Part shown: piece by piece, positions 18,064 through 25,781 of the stretch
Layout: the number at the start of each line of letters is the position of its first letter
How positions within the stretch are numbered: the stretch's first letter is position 1
NCBI RefSeq assembly: GCF_900090105.1
Contig: NZ_FMDM01000014.1
Coordinates: forward strand, 124,001-188,000
Length of the DNA stretch: 64,000 nucleotides
Source: Micromonospora humi
Lineage (GTDB): Bacteria > Actinomycetota > Actinomycetes > Mycobacteriales > Micromonosporaceae
Direction: 5' to 3'
The notes under the pieces: model-generated
Databases searched by the model: none
The model's input: the letters and a program-made list of their open reading frames with translations, nothing else
Told to the model about the DNA's origin: nothing
Made by a program: the position numbers and the translations under genes

Positions 18064-19431
18064 TCACGTCACCGCGTGCCGGTGCCGGCCGTGCTCCCGC
18101 CCCCGCTCACCCGCCCCCGGCCCCCGCTGCGGCGCGTGCGCGTTCCCGGCGGCCGACTCGGCGCGGGCGCTCTCGACGGCCGCCTCGATCGTCGCCGGGC
18201 GGGGCCAGGTGATCGCCGTGGCCAGCATGAGGACCACCCCGGCCGCGCTCCAGAGGCCGACCACCGTCGGGATGCCGAACCGCTCCGCCAGCGCGCCGGT
18301 GGCCAGCACCGAGGCGCCCTGGATGATCTGGGTGCCGCTCGCCATCACCCCGAACGCCCGGGCCCGGTAGCCGTCCGGCAGCGCCTGCACGAAGAGGCCG
18401 TTGGCGACCGGGACGAGCCCGCCGACCGCGAAGCCGCACGCGCCGGCCAGCAGCGCCACCACGGCCGGCGGCGGGTTGAGGAGCGAGGGTACGAGCACCG
18501 CCGGCGCGAGCACCGCCAGCACGGGCATCAGGGTCAGCCGACGGGCCGGGCCGGTCAGTCGGGCGATCACCAGGCCGCCGAGGACGTAGCCCACCGGGTT
18601 GGCGGCCATGATGACCGCCTGGGCGGTGCCGGCGTCCATGCCGCCGCCGGTCCGGTCGGCGGCCCAGCCGGCGGCGAGCCCCTCGGGGACGATCGAGAAG
18701 AGCATGGCGCTGAACACCAGCACCGCGATGGCCCGCAGCACCGGCCGCTCGAAGACCATCCGGAAGCCCTGGGCGGTCTCCCGCAGCAGGTGACTGCGGT
18801 GCGCCTCGGTCATCGCCGGGGGCCGGTCCCGCAGGCCGAACCGGACCAGCGCCGCCGACAGGGCGAACGTGCCCGCGTTGATCAGCAGGGCGGTGCTCGG
18901 GTTCAGCACCGCGATGGCCGCGCCGGCCAGGTAGCCGACGACCTGGGCGGCCTGCGCCGCGCTGGTGGAGACGGTGAGGCCCACCACCAGCCGGTCGCCG
19001 CCGAGGATGTGCGGCATCAGCGCCGAGCGTGCCGCCTGGCTCGGCGGATTCGCCAACGTGGCCACGAAGATCAGGGTGAGGATCGACCAGGGTGGCATGA
19101 ACGGCATGGCGACGAGCACCATCAGCGCCATCCGGATCAGGTCGCAGAACACCATCACCCGGCGGTAGCGGTGCCGCTCGGCGAGCGCCGAGAGCAGCGG
19201 GCCACCGATCAGCCAGGGCAGGTAACTGGCCGCGAAGGCGGCGGCGGAGAGCGCGACCGACTGGGTCTCGCGCAGGACGAGCACGGTGACCGCGGCCTTG
19301 GCGAGGTAGTCGCCGACCCAGGACAGCACGTTCGCCGCGAAGAGCGCCCGGAACTCCGACTGACCGAAGACGTCGCGGAAGGTGGCCGGGCTCTCCTGGG
19401 CGGGCCGCTGGTCGGACACCGTCGCCTCCAT
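18064..19431 (-). CDS. MFS transporter
   Basis: A 455-residue major facilitator with about 12 hydrophobic segments. It belongs to the drug-efflux-like branch, as shown by FRALFAANVLSWVGDYLAKAAV at the start and AGAAIAVLNPSTALLINAGTFALSA in the middle. Loop 2-3 holds ALAERHRYRRVMVFCD in place of the usual GxLaDRxGRR. The C-terminal tail (about 420-455) is charged and rich in His and Arg. The substrate is not evident. The ATG at 19431 lacks a clear ribosome-binding site; GTG 19419, preceded by GGAGG, is an equally good start. An inverted repeat lies about 70-100 bases upstream. Confidence 0.85.
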   Translation of the reverse strand: MEATVSDQRPAQESPATFRDVFGQSEFRALFAANVLSWVGDYLAKAAVTVLVLRETQSVALSAAAFAASYLPWLIGGPLLSALAERHRYRRVMVFCDLIRMALMVLVAMPFMPPWSILTLIFVATLANPPSQAARSALMPHILGGDRLVVGLTVSTSAAQAAQVVGYLAGAAIAVLNPSTALLINAGTFALSAALVRFGLRDRPPAMTEAHRSHLLRETAQGFRMVFERPVLRAIAVLVFSAMLFSIVPEGLAAGWAADRTGGGMDAGTAQAVIMAANPVGYVLGGLVIARLTGPARRLTLMPVLAVLAPAVLVPSLLNPPPAVVALLAGACGFAVGGLVPVANGLFVQALPDGYRARAFGVMASGTQIIQGASVLATGALAERFGIPTVVGLWSAAGVVLMLATAITWPRPATIEAAVESARAESAAGNAHAPQRGPGAGERGREHGRHRHAVT

Positions 19432-19501
19432 CGTTCCGGGTCGGCCACTTGTGATGGCCGGACCGGGAACCGTCGTCAGATCAACCGATCGGCGAGGACA
19501 C

Positions 19502-19528
19502 GAACACACTCCCCGGTGGAGGGTGTTC
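19502..19528. promoter_or_regulatory. Inverted repeat upstream of MFS gene
   Basis: GAACACACTCC and GGAGGGTGTTC form 11-bp arms with one mismatch around CCGGT. A second, shorter inverted repeat (GGCCA...TGGCC) lies closer to the gene at about 19443-19459. Either may be an operator. Confidence 0.3.
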
Positions 19529-19601
19529 ACCGGATTCTGCCCGATCGTCTGACAACTGACTAGGGCGAACGGATTGATCGTCGCATCTCCGACTGAACGA
19601 A

Positions 19602-19650
19602 CGGACGATACCCGAGGGGCCGCGCGACGCGCGACCCCCGAAATCGTCCG
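19602..19650 (-). terminator. Terminator hairpin after mscS
   Basis: CGGACGAT (19602-19609) and ATCGTCCG (19643-19650) form the base of the stem; AGGGG/CCCCC and GCGCG blocks extend it. It lies 3 bases past the mscS stop. Confidence 0.6.
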
Positions 19651-19653
19651 GCC

Positions 19654-20727
19654 TCAGGTGGCCCCGCCGGTGCCCGTTCCCTCGCCGCGTGGCGGCGGCG
19701 ACGGCTGCGGCGGCAGCCCGGGATAGAGCCGGGCCGCGGCGATCTGCGCGGTGATCCCGGAGTTCTCCAGCGCTTCCGCGAGCCGTCGGCGCAGCTCACG
19801 GCCGACCGCGAACTGCCCGTCGGCGGTGGTCTTGACCACGGTACGGATCACCGAACCGTCGACCGTCACCTGCTCGACACCGAGCACCTCCGGCTCCTCC
19901 ACGATCTTCGACGCCAACTCCGGGTCCAGCGCCACCGACGCCGCCGCGGTCCGCAGCACGGCGGTGGCCTCCTCGGTGCCGGCGAAGCCGATCGGCAGGT
20001 CCACCACGACCAGCGCCCAGCCCTGGCTCTTGTTGCCGACCCGGACGATCTCGCCGTTGCGGATGTACCAGAGCACGCCCCGGCCGTCGCGCACCGTGGT
20101 CACCCGCAGGCCCACCGCCTCCACCACGCCTGTCGCCTCGCCGAGGTCGACCGTGTCGCCCACGCCGTACTGGTCCTCGATCAGCATGAACAGGCCGGCG
20201 ATCAGGTCCTTGACCAGGCTCTGCGCGCCGAAGCCGAGCGCCACGCCGGCGATGCCGGCGCTGGCCAGCAGCGGAGCCAGGTCGAAGCTGAACTCCTTGA
20301 GCACCATCAGCAGCGCGATGCCGAAGACGAACGCGGTGACGAGACTGCGCAGCACCGACCCGATCGCCTCGGCCCGCTGGCGCCGCCGCTCGGGCACGAA
20401 CTGCTCCGGTTCGAGCGTGGCGCTGGGGATCCGCTCGCGCAGCGGGCGGAGCATGGTCGGCACCGCGCCCTGCGTGGTGGTGCGCACCAGCCGGTTGATG
20501 GTCCGGTGCACCGCCCAGCGGGCGGCCACGGCGATCAGCAGGATCAGGGCCACCCGCAGCGGCTTGAGCAGGACCCAGTAGCTGCTCTCGGCGAACCAGG
20601 CGGAGCCGGTGAGCCGGTAGAGGAACTCGCAGGAACTGCTGCCCTGGCAGTCGGGGCGCCGGTCGGAGAGCGCGGACAGCAGCGCGGTGATCAGGTCGGA
20701 GACGTTCACCGTGCTTTCGTACCGCAC
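19654..20727 (-). CDS. mscS: Mechanosensitive ion channel, MscS family
   Basis: A 357-residue channel that opens under membrane tension. Helices are seen at about 48-70, 125-145 and in the pore region ASAGIAGVALGFGAQSLVKDLIAGLFMLIEDQYGVGDTV (about 153-192, given in part), which is the MscS pore helix leading to the beta domain. The Pro/Gly-rich tail (PGLPPQPSPPPRGEG) is probably disordered. The GTG at 20727 is the longest start; GTG 20709, six codons later at VNVSDL, has a purine-rich GAAAG upstream and is a good alternative. Confidence 0.88.
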   Translation of the reverse strand: MRYESTVNVSDLITALLSALSDRRPDCQGSSSCEFLYRLTGSAWFAESSYWVLLKPLRVALILLIAVAARWAVHRTINRLVRTTTQGAVPTMLRPLRERIPSATLEPEQFVPERRRQRAEAIGSVLRSLVTAFVFGIALLMVLKEFSFDLAPLLASAGIAGVALGFGAQSLVKDLIAGLFMLIEDQYGVGDTVDLGEATGVVEAVGLRVTTVRDGRGVLWYIRNGEIVRVGNKSQGWALVVVDLPIGFAGTEEATAVLRTAAASVALDPELASKIVEEPEVLGVEQVTVDGSVIRTVVKTTADGQFAVGRELRRRLAEALENSGITAQIAAARLYPGLPPQPSPPPRGEGTGTGGAT

Positions 20728-20992
20728 CGGGCGCCGTCGGGCCGCACGGACCCGCCCCGGCGGCGGCCGCCGGGTCGACGATCATCCCGGGCGGAACCGG
20801 TCATCCTGGCACGCCGGGGTCAGCCCCGAAGGGGGTACCCCGGATTAGTGCGTGCATTCCGGGGCGCGATCAGGGACTATTGGCCCAACGGACGTCGGTG
20901 ATCCCGGCCGGCGCCAGGGCCGTGCCGCGCCGCGCGCCGGCGGTCCCGGCACCTGCGGCGGCGGGAGCGGCTGGACCGGGAGGGTGACCGCG

Positions 20993-21532
20993 ATGCCTGA
21001 CATACGACCCACGGCGGGCTCCGGTGCGCTCGTTCTCAACGCCACCTACGAGCCCCTGTGCGTCGTGTCGGTGCGTCGTGCCGCCATCCTCGTGCTCTCC
21101 GCCAAGGCGGTCTGCGTGGCCGACGGCGAGGGCATCCTGCACAGCGCGCGCAACACCCTCCCGATCCCCTCGGTGGTGCGGCTGACCCGCTACGTCCGGG
21201 TGCCCTACCGCACCCACGTGGGGCTCTCCCGCCGGGCGATCTTCGCCCGCGACGGATGGCGCTGCGCCTACTGCCGGGGGCCGGCGGAAACCATCGACCA
21301 CGTCTTCCCGCGCAGCCGGGGCGGCCGGCACGCCTGGGAGAACGTGGTCGCCGCCTGCGCCCGCTGCAACCACACCAAGGGCGACAAGACCCCGGCCGAG
21401 CTGGGCTGGCGCCTGCACCACCCACCGGTGGCGCCGAAGGGCAACGCCTGGCGGGTGCTGGGCCACCGGGCCCCCGACCCACGCTGGGCGGACTGGCTCG
21501 ACCTGCGCGAGCCCGAGCCCGAGGCGGCCTGA
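20993..21532 (+). CDS. HNH endonuclease
   Basis: A 179-residue HNH protein of the kind common in actinobacteria. The N-terminal part (LVLNATYEPLCVVSVRRA) is conserved in this subgroup. The nuclease module reads CAYC, then ETIDHVFPRSRGG, ENVVAACARCNHTKGDKTPAE (about 107-140). Two CxxC pairs hold structural zinc and His-Asn-His form the metal site. The cellular role is unknown. ATG 20993 follows GGGAGG with 9-nt spacing. GTG 20984 is in frame but sits directly on that site. Confidence 0.88.
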   Translation: MPDIRPTAGSGALVLNATYEPLCVVSVRRAAILVLSAKAVCVADGEGILHSARNTLPIPSVVRLTRYVRVPYRTHVGLSRRAIFARDGWRCAYCRGPAETIDHVFPRSRGGRHAWENVVAACARCNHTKGDKTPAELGWRLHHPPVAPKGNAWRVLGHRAPDPRWADWLDLREPEPEAA

Positions 21533-21545
21533 CGGGGCTGGTCGC

Positions 21546-22379
21546 TCAGCGCGCCTTCACCAGCGAGGCGTAGACGACCAGGTTGTCCGCGTAGCCGGTC
21601 TCGCCGCCCACCCACCGCCCGCCACAGGTGATCAGCCGCAGGGCGGGGCGACTGAAGTCCCCGTAGACCTCCTGCACGGGCAGTTTCTCCTTGCCGTACC
21701 GCTCGATCGACGTCACCTCGAAGACCGCCACCGAGTGGTCCTGCCGGGTCACCTCGATCCGGTCGCCGTCGTCGAGTTCCCGCAGCCCGTGGAAGACGGC
21801 CGGTCCGGTGGTGGTGTCGACGTGCCCGACGAGCACCGCCGGGCCGTACTGGCCGGGGGTCGGGCCCTGGTCGTACCACCCGACCTCGCCGGCGCGGCCG
21901 ACGTCCGGTACCGCGATGCTGCCGTCGGGCGCGATGCCCACCCGGTGCACCGGCGCCCGCAGGTCGAGCTTGCCGATGGTCAGGTCGGTCGGCGGGCTGG
22001 CCGGCAGCACCGGGAACTTCTTCGGCGGCGGGCGCAGGCCGGCGACGATCCGGTCCGGCAGCACGCTCGCCCCGGTCACCCGCTCCACCCCGAGCATGGC
22101 CACGATCATCGCCATCAGGGCGGCCACCACCAGCACCGGGACCCCGGGACCGCGCCTCGGGGCGTACCGCCGGGTGGTGGCCGTGGCGGGGCGGGCCGCG
22201 ACCGGGCGGGCCTGCGGGTCCGCCGTGGTGACGCTGGCCGAGAACGCGTGCCCGGCGGCGTGGCCGAACCGGCGCGCGGCCGCCGAGGCCAGCCGCAGCG
22301 CGGCCCGGAGCCGTCCGGTCCGGTCCGCCGGCGGTCGGTTCCGCCGGCCGGCGCCAGGTCGGCGCGGTGAGCGGGCCAT
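21546..22379 (-). CDS. Class F sortase
   Basis: A 277-residue membrane-anchored transpeptidase. An Arg/Ala-rich cytoplasmic N-terminus (about 1-77) precedes one membrane helix (VPVLVVAALMAMIVAML). The sortase barrel shows LVGHVDT with the catalytic His (about 187), RLITCGG with the catalytic Cys (about 252) and a following Arg-containing strand. Class F enzymes of actinobacteria attach proteins to the cell wall or have unassigned roles. It is immediately downstream of a small secreted protein with a wall/membrane anchor-like tail (12-bp gap), its likely partner. Confidence 0.88.
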   Translation of the reverse strand: MARSPRRPGAGRRNRPPADRTGRLRAALRLASAAARRFGHAAGHAFSASVTTADPQARPVAARPATATTRRYAPRRGPGVPVLVVAALMAMIVAMLGVERVTGASVLPDRIVAGLRPPPKKFPVLPASPPTDLTIGKLDLRAPVHRVGIAPDGSIAVPDVGRAGEVGWYDQGPTPGQYGPAVLVGHVDTTTGPAVFHGLRELDDGDRIEVTRQDHSVAVFEVTSIERYGKEKLPVQEVYGDFSRPALRLITCGGRWVGGETGYADNLVVYASLVKAR

Positions 22380-22391
22380 GGCCGGACCCCC

Positions 22392-22904
22392 TCAGACGCG
22401 GCCACCGGTCTTGCGGCGGGCGCCCACGCCGGCCACCACGGCCACCGCCACCAGGCCGCCGACCAGCAGCAGCGAGCCGGCGCCCCGGCCACCGGTCGCG
22501 GTGCCCCCGCCGCCGGTCGCCGGGCCCTTGCTCGGCTGCGACATGTTCAGCACGGTGAGCATGGTCGAGGCGGTGGCGCCGTTGGCGCAGTCCAGGTTCA
22601 CCGGGTAGTCGCCGGGCGCCTTGTTGCCGGGCACGGTGACCGAGCCGGTCAGGAAGCCGTTGTTCGAGCGCAGCGTCACCCGGCCGAACGCGTCCGAGGT
22701 GACCTGCGCCTGACGGTCGTTGTTGTTGTCGCAGCCGGCCCGGAGGCTCACCCGGGAGCCGGCCTGGACGCTGTTCGGCGTCACCTCGATGAACACGTTC
22801 TCGCCGGCCCGGGCCGGCAGGGCCGTGGTCAGGACGAACGCCGCGACCAGGCCGAGCAGGCCCAGTACGGACGACAGTGCGCGATGTGACAGGAGCCCTC
22901 GCAT
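22392..22904 (-). CDS. Small secreted protein with C-terminal anchor tail, probable sortase partner
   Basis: A 170-residue protein: signal peptide (helix about 12-29, ending LPARA), an Ig-like or PKD-like beta domain (about 32-118, ENVFIEVTPNSVQAGSRVSL), a Ser/Pro/Gly-rich linker containing GPATGGGGTATGG, then a membrane helix and a basic tail ARRKTGGRV. This is the layout of a cell-wall-sorted protein, but no standard LPxTG or LAxTG is present; GPATGG is the nearest. Two Cys at about 58 and 105 could form a disulphide. It lies directly upstream of the class F sortase in the same direction. Confidence 0.7.
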   Translation of the reverse strand: MRGLLSHRALSSVLGLLGLVAAFVLTTALPARAGENVFIEVTPNSVQAGSRVSLRAGCDNNNDRQAQVTSDAFGRVTLRSNNGFLTGSVTVPGNKAPGDYPVNLDCANGATASTMLTVLNMSQPSKGPATGGGGTATGGRGAGSLLLVGGLVAVAVVAGVGARRKTGGRV

Positions 22905-22981
22905 GGTTCCCCCCTCCCGGTGCGACGTCGCACCGGACCTGCTGATGGGCAGCGGGGCCTGCCTTCCCGGTCAGCGGGGCG

Positions 22982-23034
22982 GTTAACAGGGGCCCCCTCC
23001 TATACCGGAGGCGTTAAGCGGGGGCCCCTCCTTT
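22982..23034 (-). repeat. 52-bp repeat, copy 2, overlapping the 3' end of the Lrp gene
   Basis: On the minus strand this copy supplies the last codons (the GGAPA end) and the TAA stop of the Lrp/AsnC gene, then continues into the gap before the next gene. The two half-units, the central CCTCC/GGAGG-type spacer, and both GTTAA(C/G) blocks are recognisable. Confidence 0.85.
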
Positions 23035-23460
23035 CTCCACCGGATGCCAGGCGAGCGGGGTGGAGAGGACCATGGTGCTGGCGGGCTGGCCGTAGGGGGC
23101 CAGGCGGTCGATGACCGCCTCGAACTCGCCCATCGACGCGGCGGCGACCTTGAGCATGCTGCACGCGTCGCCGGTGATCCGGTGGATCTCCATGATCTGC
23201 GGCCAGCGCGCCACGTCCGGGTCGTTGAGGATGCACCGGGTGCCGTAGCAGGACATCCGGATCAGCGCGAGCACGGTCCGCCCGGCCCGGGTCAGGTCCA
23301 CGTGCGCGTGGTAGCCGGTGATCACCCCCGACTCCTCCAGCCGCCGCACCCGTTCGGCGACCGCGGGCGGCGACAGGTGCACCCGGCGGGACAGCTCGCT
23401 GTAGGAGAGCCGGGCGTCGGATTGGAGCTCGCGCAGCAGCGCCCAGTCCATGTCGTCCAC
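23014..23460 (-). CDS. Lrp/AsnC family regulator, probable regulator of the kynurenine operon
   Basis: A 148-residue regulator with an N-terminal winged helix (WALLRELQSDARLSYSELSRRVHLSPPAVAERVRRLE, about 6-42, in part) and a C-terminal RAM effector domain with ITGDACSMLKV. It is divergent from the tryptophan catabolism operon with a 147-bp gap. In proteobacteria, KynR is an Lrp/AsnC protein that senses kynurenine and controls kyn genes, so the same role is inferred here. GTG 23460 is the start. The last codons lie in the 52-bp repeat. Confidence 0.88.
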   Translation of the reverse strand: MDDMDWALLRELQSDARLSYSELSRRVHLSPPAVAERVRRLEESGVITGYHAHVDLTRAGRTVLALIRMSCYGTRCILNDPDVARWPQIMEIHRITGDACSMLKVAAASMGEFEAVIDRLAPYGQPASTMVLSTPLAWHPVEKGGAPA

Positions 23461-23469
23461 GCGGCGACC

Positions 23470-23516
23470 TTTCTTCCGTGAAGTCGGTGACCCGAGATGC
23501 TTTCAGTTCGTGAAGT
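23470..23516. promoter_or_regulatory. Direct repeats in the kyn promoter region, candidate Lrp sites
   Basis: TTTCTTCCGTGAAGT (23470-23484) and TTTCAGTTCGTGAAGT (23501-23516) are near copies about 31 bp apart, close to three helical turns. They lie in the gap between the Lrp gene and kynA. Confidence 0.4.
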
Positions 23517-23607
23517 GAACCCACCTTACCGCCGTTGAACAGGCATTCCATCCGCGCGTCCACCGGCGGGATCATGGCGTCTACCCCGCGCACGGACGGA
23601 GAACACG

Positions 23608-24486
23608 GTGGAACACACGACGGCGGTGCGCCCGGTCACCGGGCAGCAGCGGGCGGCCCGGGCGGCCCGCAACGGCGGCGAGCCGACGCTGGAGTTCGCC
23701 GAGCGCGTCCCCTACGACGCGTACGTCCACGCCAGCACGCTGCACCGGCTCCAGCAGCCGCTCAGCGAGGACCCGGGCGAGATGTCCTTCCTGATGGTCA
23801 GCCAGATCATGGAGCTGTACTTCAAGCTCACCTGCCACGAGCTGCGGCACGCCCAGCGGGAGCTGCGGGCCAACCGGGTCTGGGAGGCGTTGCCGCCGCT
23901 GCGCCGCGCCGCCCTGCACCTCGAGGGCCTCAACGCGGCCTGGCAGGGGCTGCGGTGGATGACCCCGGCCGACTTCAACCGCTTCCGCGACCGCCTCGGC
24001 GAGGGCTCCGGCTTCCAGTCGGCCATGTACCGGCAGTTGGAGTTCCTGCTCGGCCTCCGCGACCCGGCGCTGATCCGCCCGTTCCGCCGGCAGACCGACG
24101 TGCACGCCGAGCTGACCGCCGCGCTCGCCACGCCGAGCCTCTGGGACGACGTGGTCGCGCTGCTCGCCCGCCGCGGCTTCGCCCTCCCGGCCGAGTTGCT
24201 GGAGCGGGACGTGGCGGCCGAGCACGAGTCGCACCCGGCGGTCGAGGCGGCCTGGGTGCGCGTCTACGGCGACGGCGGGCCGGACAACCACCTGCGGATG
24301 CTCGGCGACGCGTTGACCGAGGTCGCCGAGCGGTTCGGCGACTGGCGGTGGAACCACGTCAAGGCGGTGCAGCGCACCATGGGCGCGAAGGTCGGCAGCG
24401 GCGGTTCGGCCGGCCTGGCATGGTTGCAGCGCAGCATGGCCCGGGTGGTCTTCCCGGAGCTGTGGTCGGCCCGTACCGCGATGTGA
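23608..24486 (+). CDS. kynA: Tryptophan 2,3-dioxygenase
   Basis: A haem enzyme that opens the indole ring of L-tryptophan to N-formylkynurenine. The 292-residue length fits. Family signatures: PYDAYVHASTLHRLQ, the helix EMSFLMVSQIMELYFKL, RFRDRLGEGSGFQS (about 130-143, substrate-contact segment), and the C-terminal FGDWRWNHVKAVQRTMG with the haem-ligand His (about 251). It is the first gene of the 11-gene operon; GTG 23608 has GGAG 6 bases upstream. A gap of 14 bases leads to kynU. No formylkynurenine hydrolase gene sits in the operon. Confidence 0.93.
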   Translation: MEHTTAVRPVTGQQRAARAARNGGEPTLEFAERVPYDAYVHASTLHRLQQPLSEDPGEMSFLMVSQIMELYFKLTCHELRHAQRELRANRVWEALPPLRRAALHLEGLNAAWQGLRWMTPADFNRFRDRLGEGSGFQSAMYRQLEFLLGLRDPALIRPFRRQTDVHAELTAALATPSLWDDVVALLARRGFALPAELLERDVAAEHESHPAVEAAWVRVYGDGGPDNHLRMLGDALTEVAERFGDWRWNHVKAVQRTMGAKVGSGGSAGLAWLQRSMARVVFPELWSARTAM

Positions 24487-24500
24487 CCGGAGAACAATCG

Positions 24501-25781
24501 ATGATCACCCCCGAGAGCGAAGCCCACCGGCTCGACGCCGCCGACCCCGGCCACCGGCACCTGTTCCACGTGCCGCCGGCCGAGGGCGGCCGGCACCCCG
24601 ACGTGGCGTACCTGGCCGGCAACTCGCTGGGCCTGCAACCCCGGGCCACCGCCGACGAACTCGTCGCCGACCTGGACGCCTGGCGCCGGCTGGGCGTCGA
24701 GGGGCACCTGGAGGCGGAGCGGCCCTGGCTGCCGTACCACGAGCTGCTGACCGCGCCGGCCGCGCGGCTGGTCGGCGCGCTGCCCACCGAGACCGTGGTG
24801 ATGAACTCGTTGACGGTCAACCTGCACCTGCTGATGGTCAGCTTCTACCGCCCGGCGGGCGGGCGCACCCGGATCGTCATCGAGGACAGCGCGTTCCCCT
24901 CGGACAGCTACGCGGTGCGCAGCCAGGCCCGCTTCCACGGCCTCGACCCGGACGCCACGGTGGTGCGGCTCAGGCCGCGCCCGGGCGAGGACACCCTCCG
25001 CACGGCCGACGTCACCGACTTCCTGGCGGCCGAGGGGCACACGGTGGCGCTGCTGCTGCTCGGCGGCGTCAACTACCTGACCGGCGAGCTGATGGACATC
25101 CCGGCGATCACCGCCGCCGGGCGGGCCGCCGGCGCGGTGGTCGGCTGGGACCTGGCGCACGCGGCCGGCAACGTGCCGCTGGCGCTGCACGACTGGGACG
25201 TCGACTTCGCCGCCTGGTGCTCCTACAAGTACCTGAACTCCGGCCCGGGCGCGCTCGGCGGCGTCTTCGTCCACGAGCGCCACCTCGGCGATCCCGCGCT
25301 GCCCCGCTTCGAGGGCTGGTGGAGCACCGAGGCGGCCACCCGGTTCGAGATGACGCCGGTGTCCCGCCCACCGGCCACCGTGGAGGCGTGGCAGATCTCC
25401 AACCCGCCGATCTTCGCGATGGGCCCGGTGCGGACCTCGCTGGAGCTGTTCGACGCCGTCGGCATGCCGGCGCTGCGCGCACGCAGCCTGCGGCTCACCG
25501 GCTGGCTGGAGCGGCTGCTCGACGAGGTGACGCCCGGCCGGCCGCTGACCGTGGTCACGCCGCGCGACCCCGCCCGGCGCGGCTGCCAGCTCTCCGTCCG
25601 CATCGGCACGGGAAGCGCGAACGAGCTGACCAAGCGGCTGCGGCACGAGCACGGCGTGCTCGCCGACGCCCGGGAACCGGACATCGTCCGGTTCGCCCCG
25701 GTGCCGCTCTACTCGACGTACCACGACTGCTGGCGGGTCGCCGAGGCGCTGGCCGCCACGGTTGCGAAGGAGGAGTCGTGA
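24501..25781 (+). CDS. kynU: Kynureninase
   Basis: A PLP enzyme that splits kynurenine or 3-hydroxykynurenine to anthranilate or 3-hydroxyanthranilate plus alanine. Its 426 residues carry YLAGNSLGLQPRA (about 35-47), VVMNSLTVNLHLLM, GWDLAHAAGNVPL with the PLP-binding Asp, and WCSYKYLNSGPG with the Schiff-base Lys (about 239). Because KMO and 3-hydroxyanthranilate dioxygenase follow, the working substrate is probably 3-hydroxykynurenine. ATG 24501 lies 8 bases after GGAGAA. The stop overlaps the KMO GTG by 4 bases. Confidence 0.94.
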   Translation: MITPESEAHRLDAADPGHRHLFHVPPAEGGRHPDVAYLAGNSLGLQPRATADELVADLDAWRRLGVEGHLEAERPWLPYHELLTAPAARLVGALPTETVVMNSLTVNLHLLMVSFYRPAGGRTRIVIEDSAFPSDSYAVRSQARFHGLDPDATVVRLRPRPGEDTLRTADVTDFLAAEGHTVALLLLGGVNYLTGELMDIPAITAAGRAAGAVVGWDLAHAAGNVPLALHDWDVDFAAWCSYKYLNSGPGALGGVFVHERHLGDPALPRFEGWWSTEAATRFEMTPVSRPPATVEAWQISNPPIFAMGPVRTSLELFDAVGMPALRARSLRLTGWLERLLDEVTPGRPLTVVTPRDPARRGCQLSVRIGTGSANELTKRLRHEHGVLADAREPDIVRFAPVPLYSTYHDCWRVAEALAATVAKEES

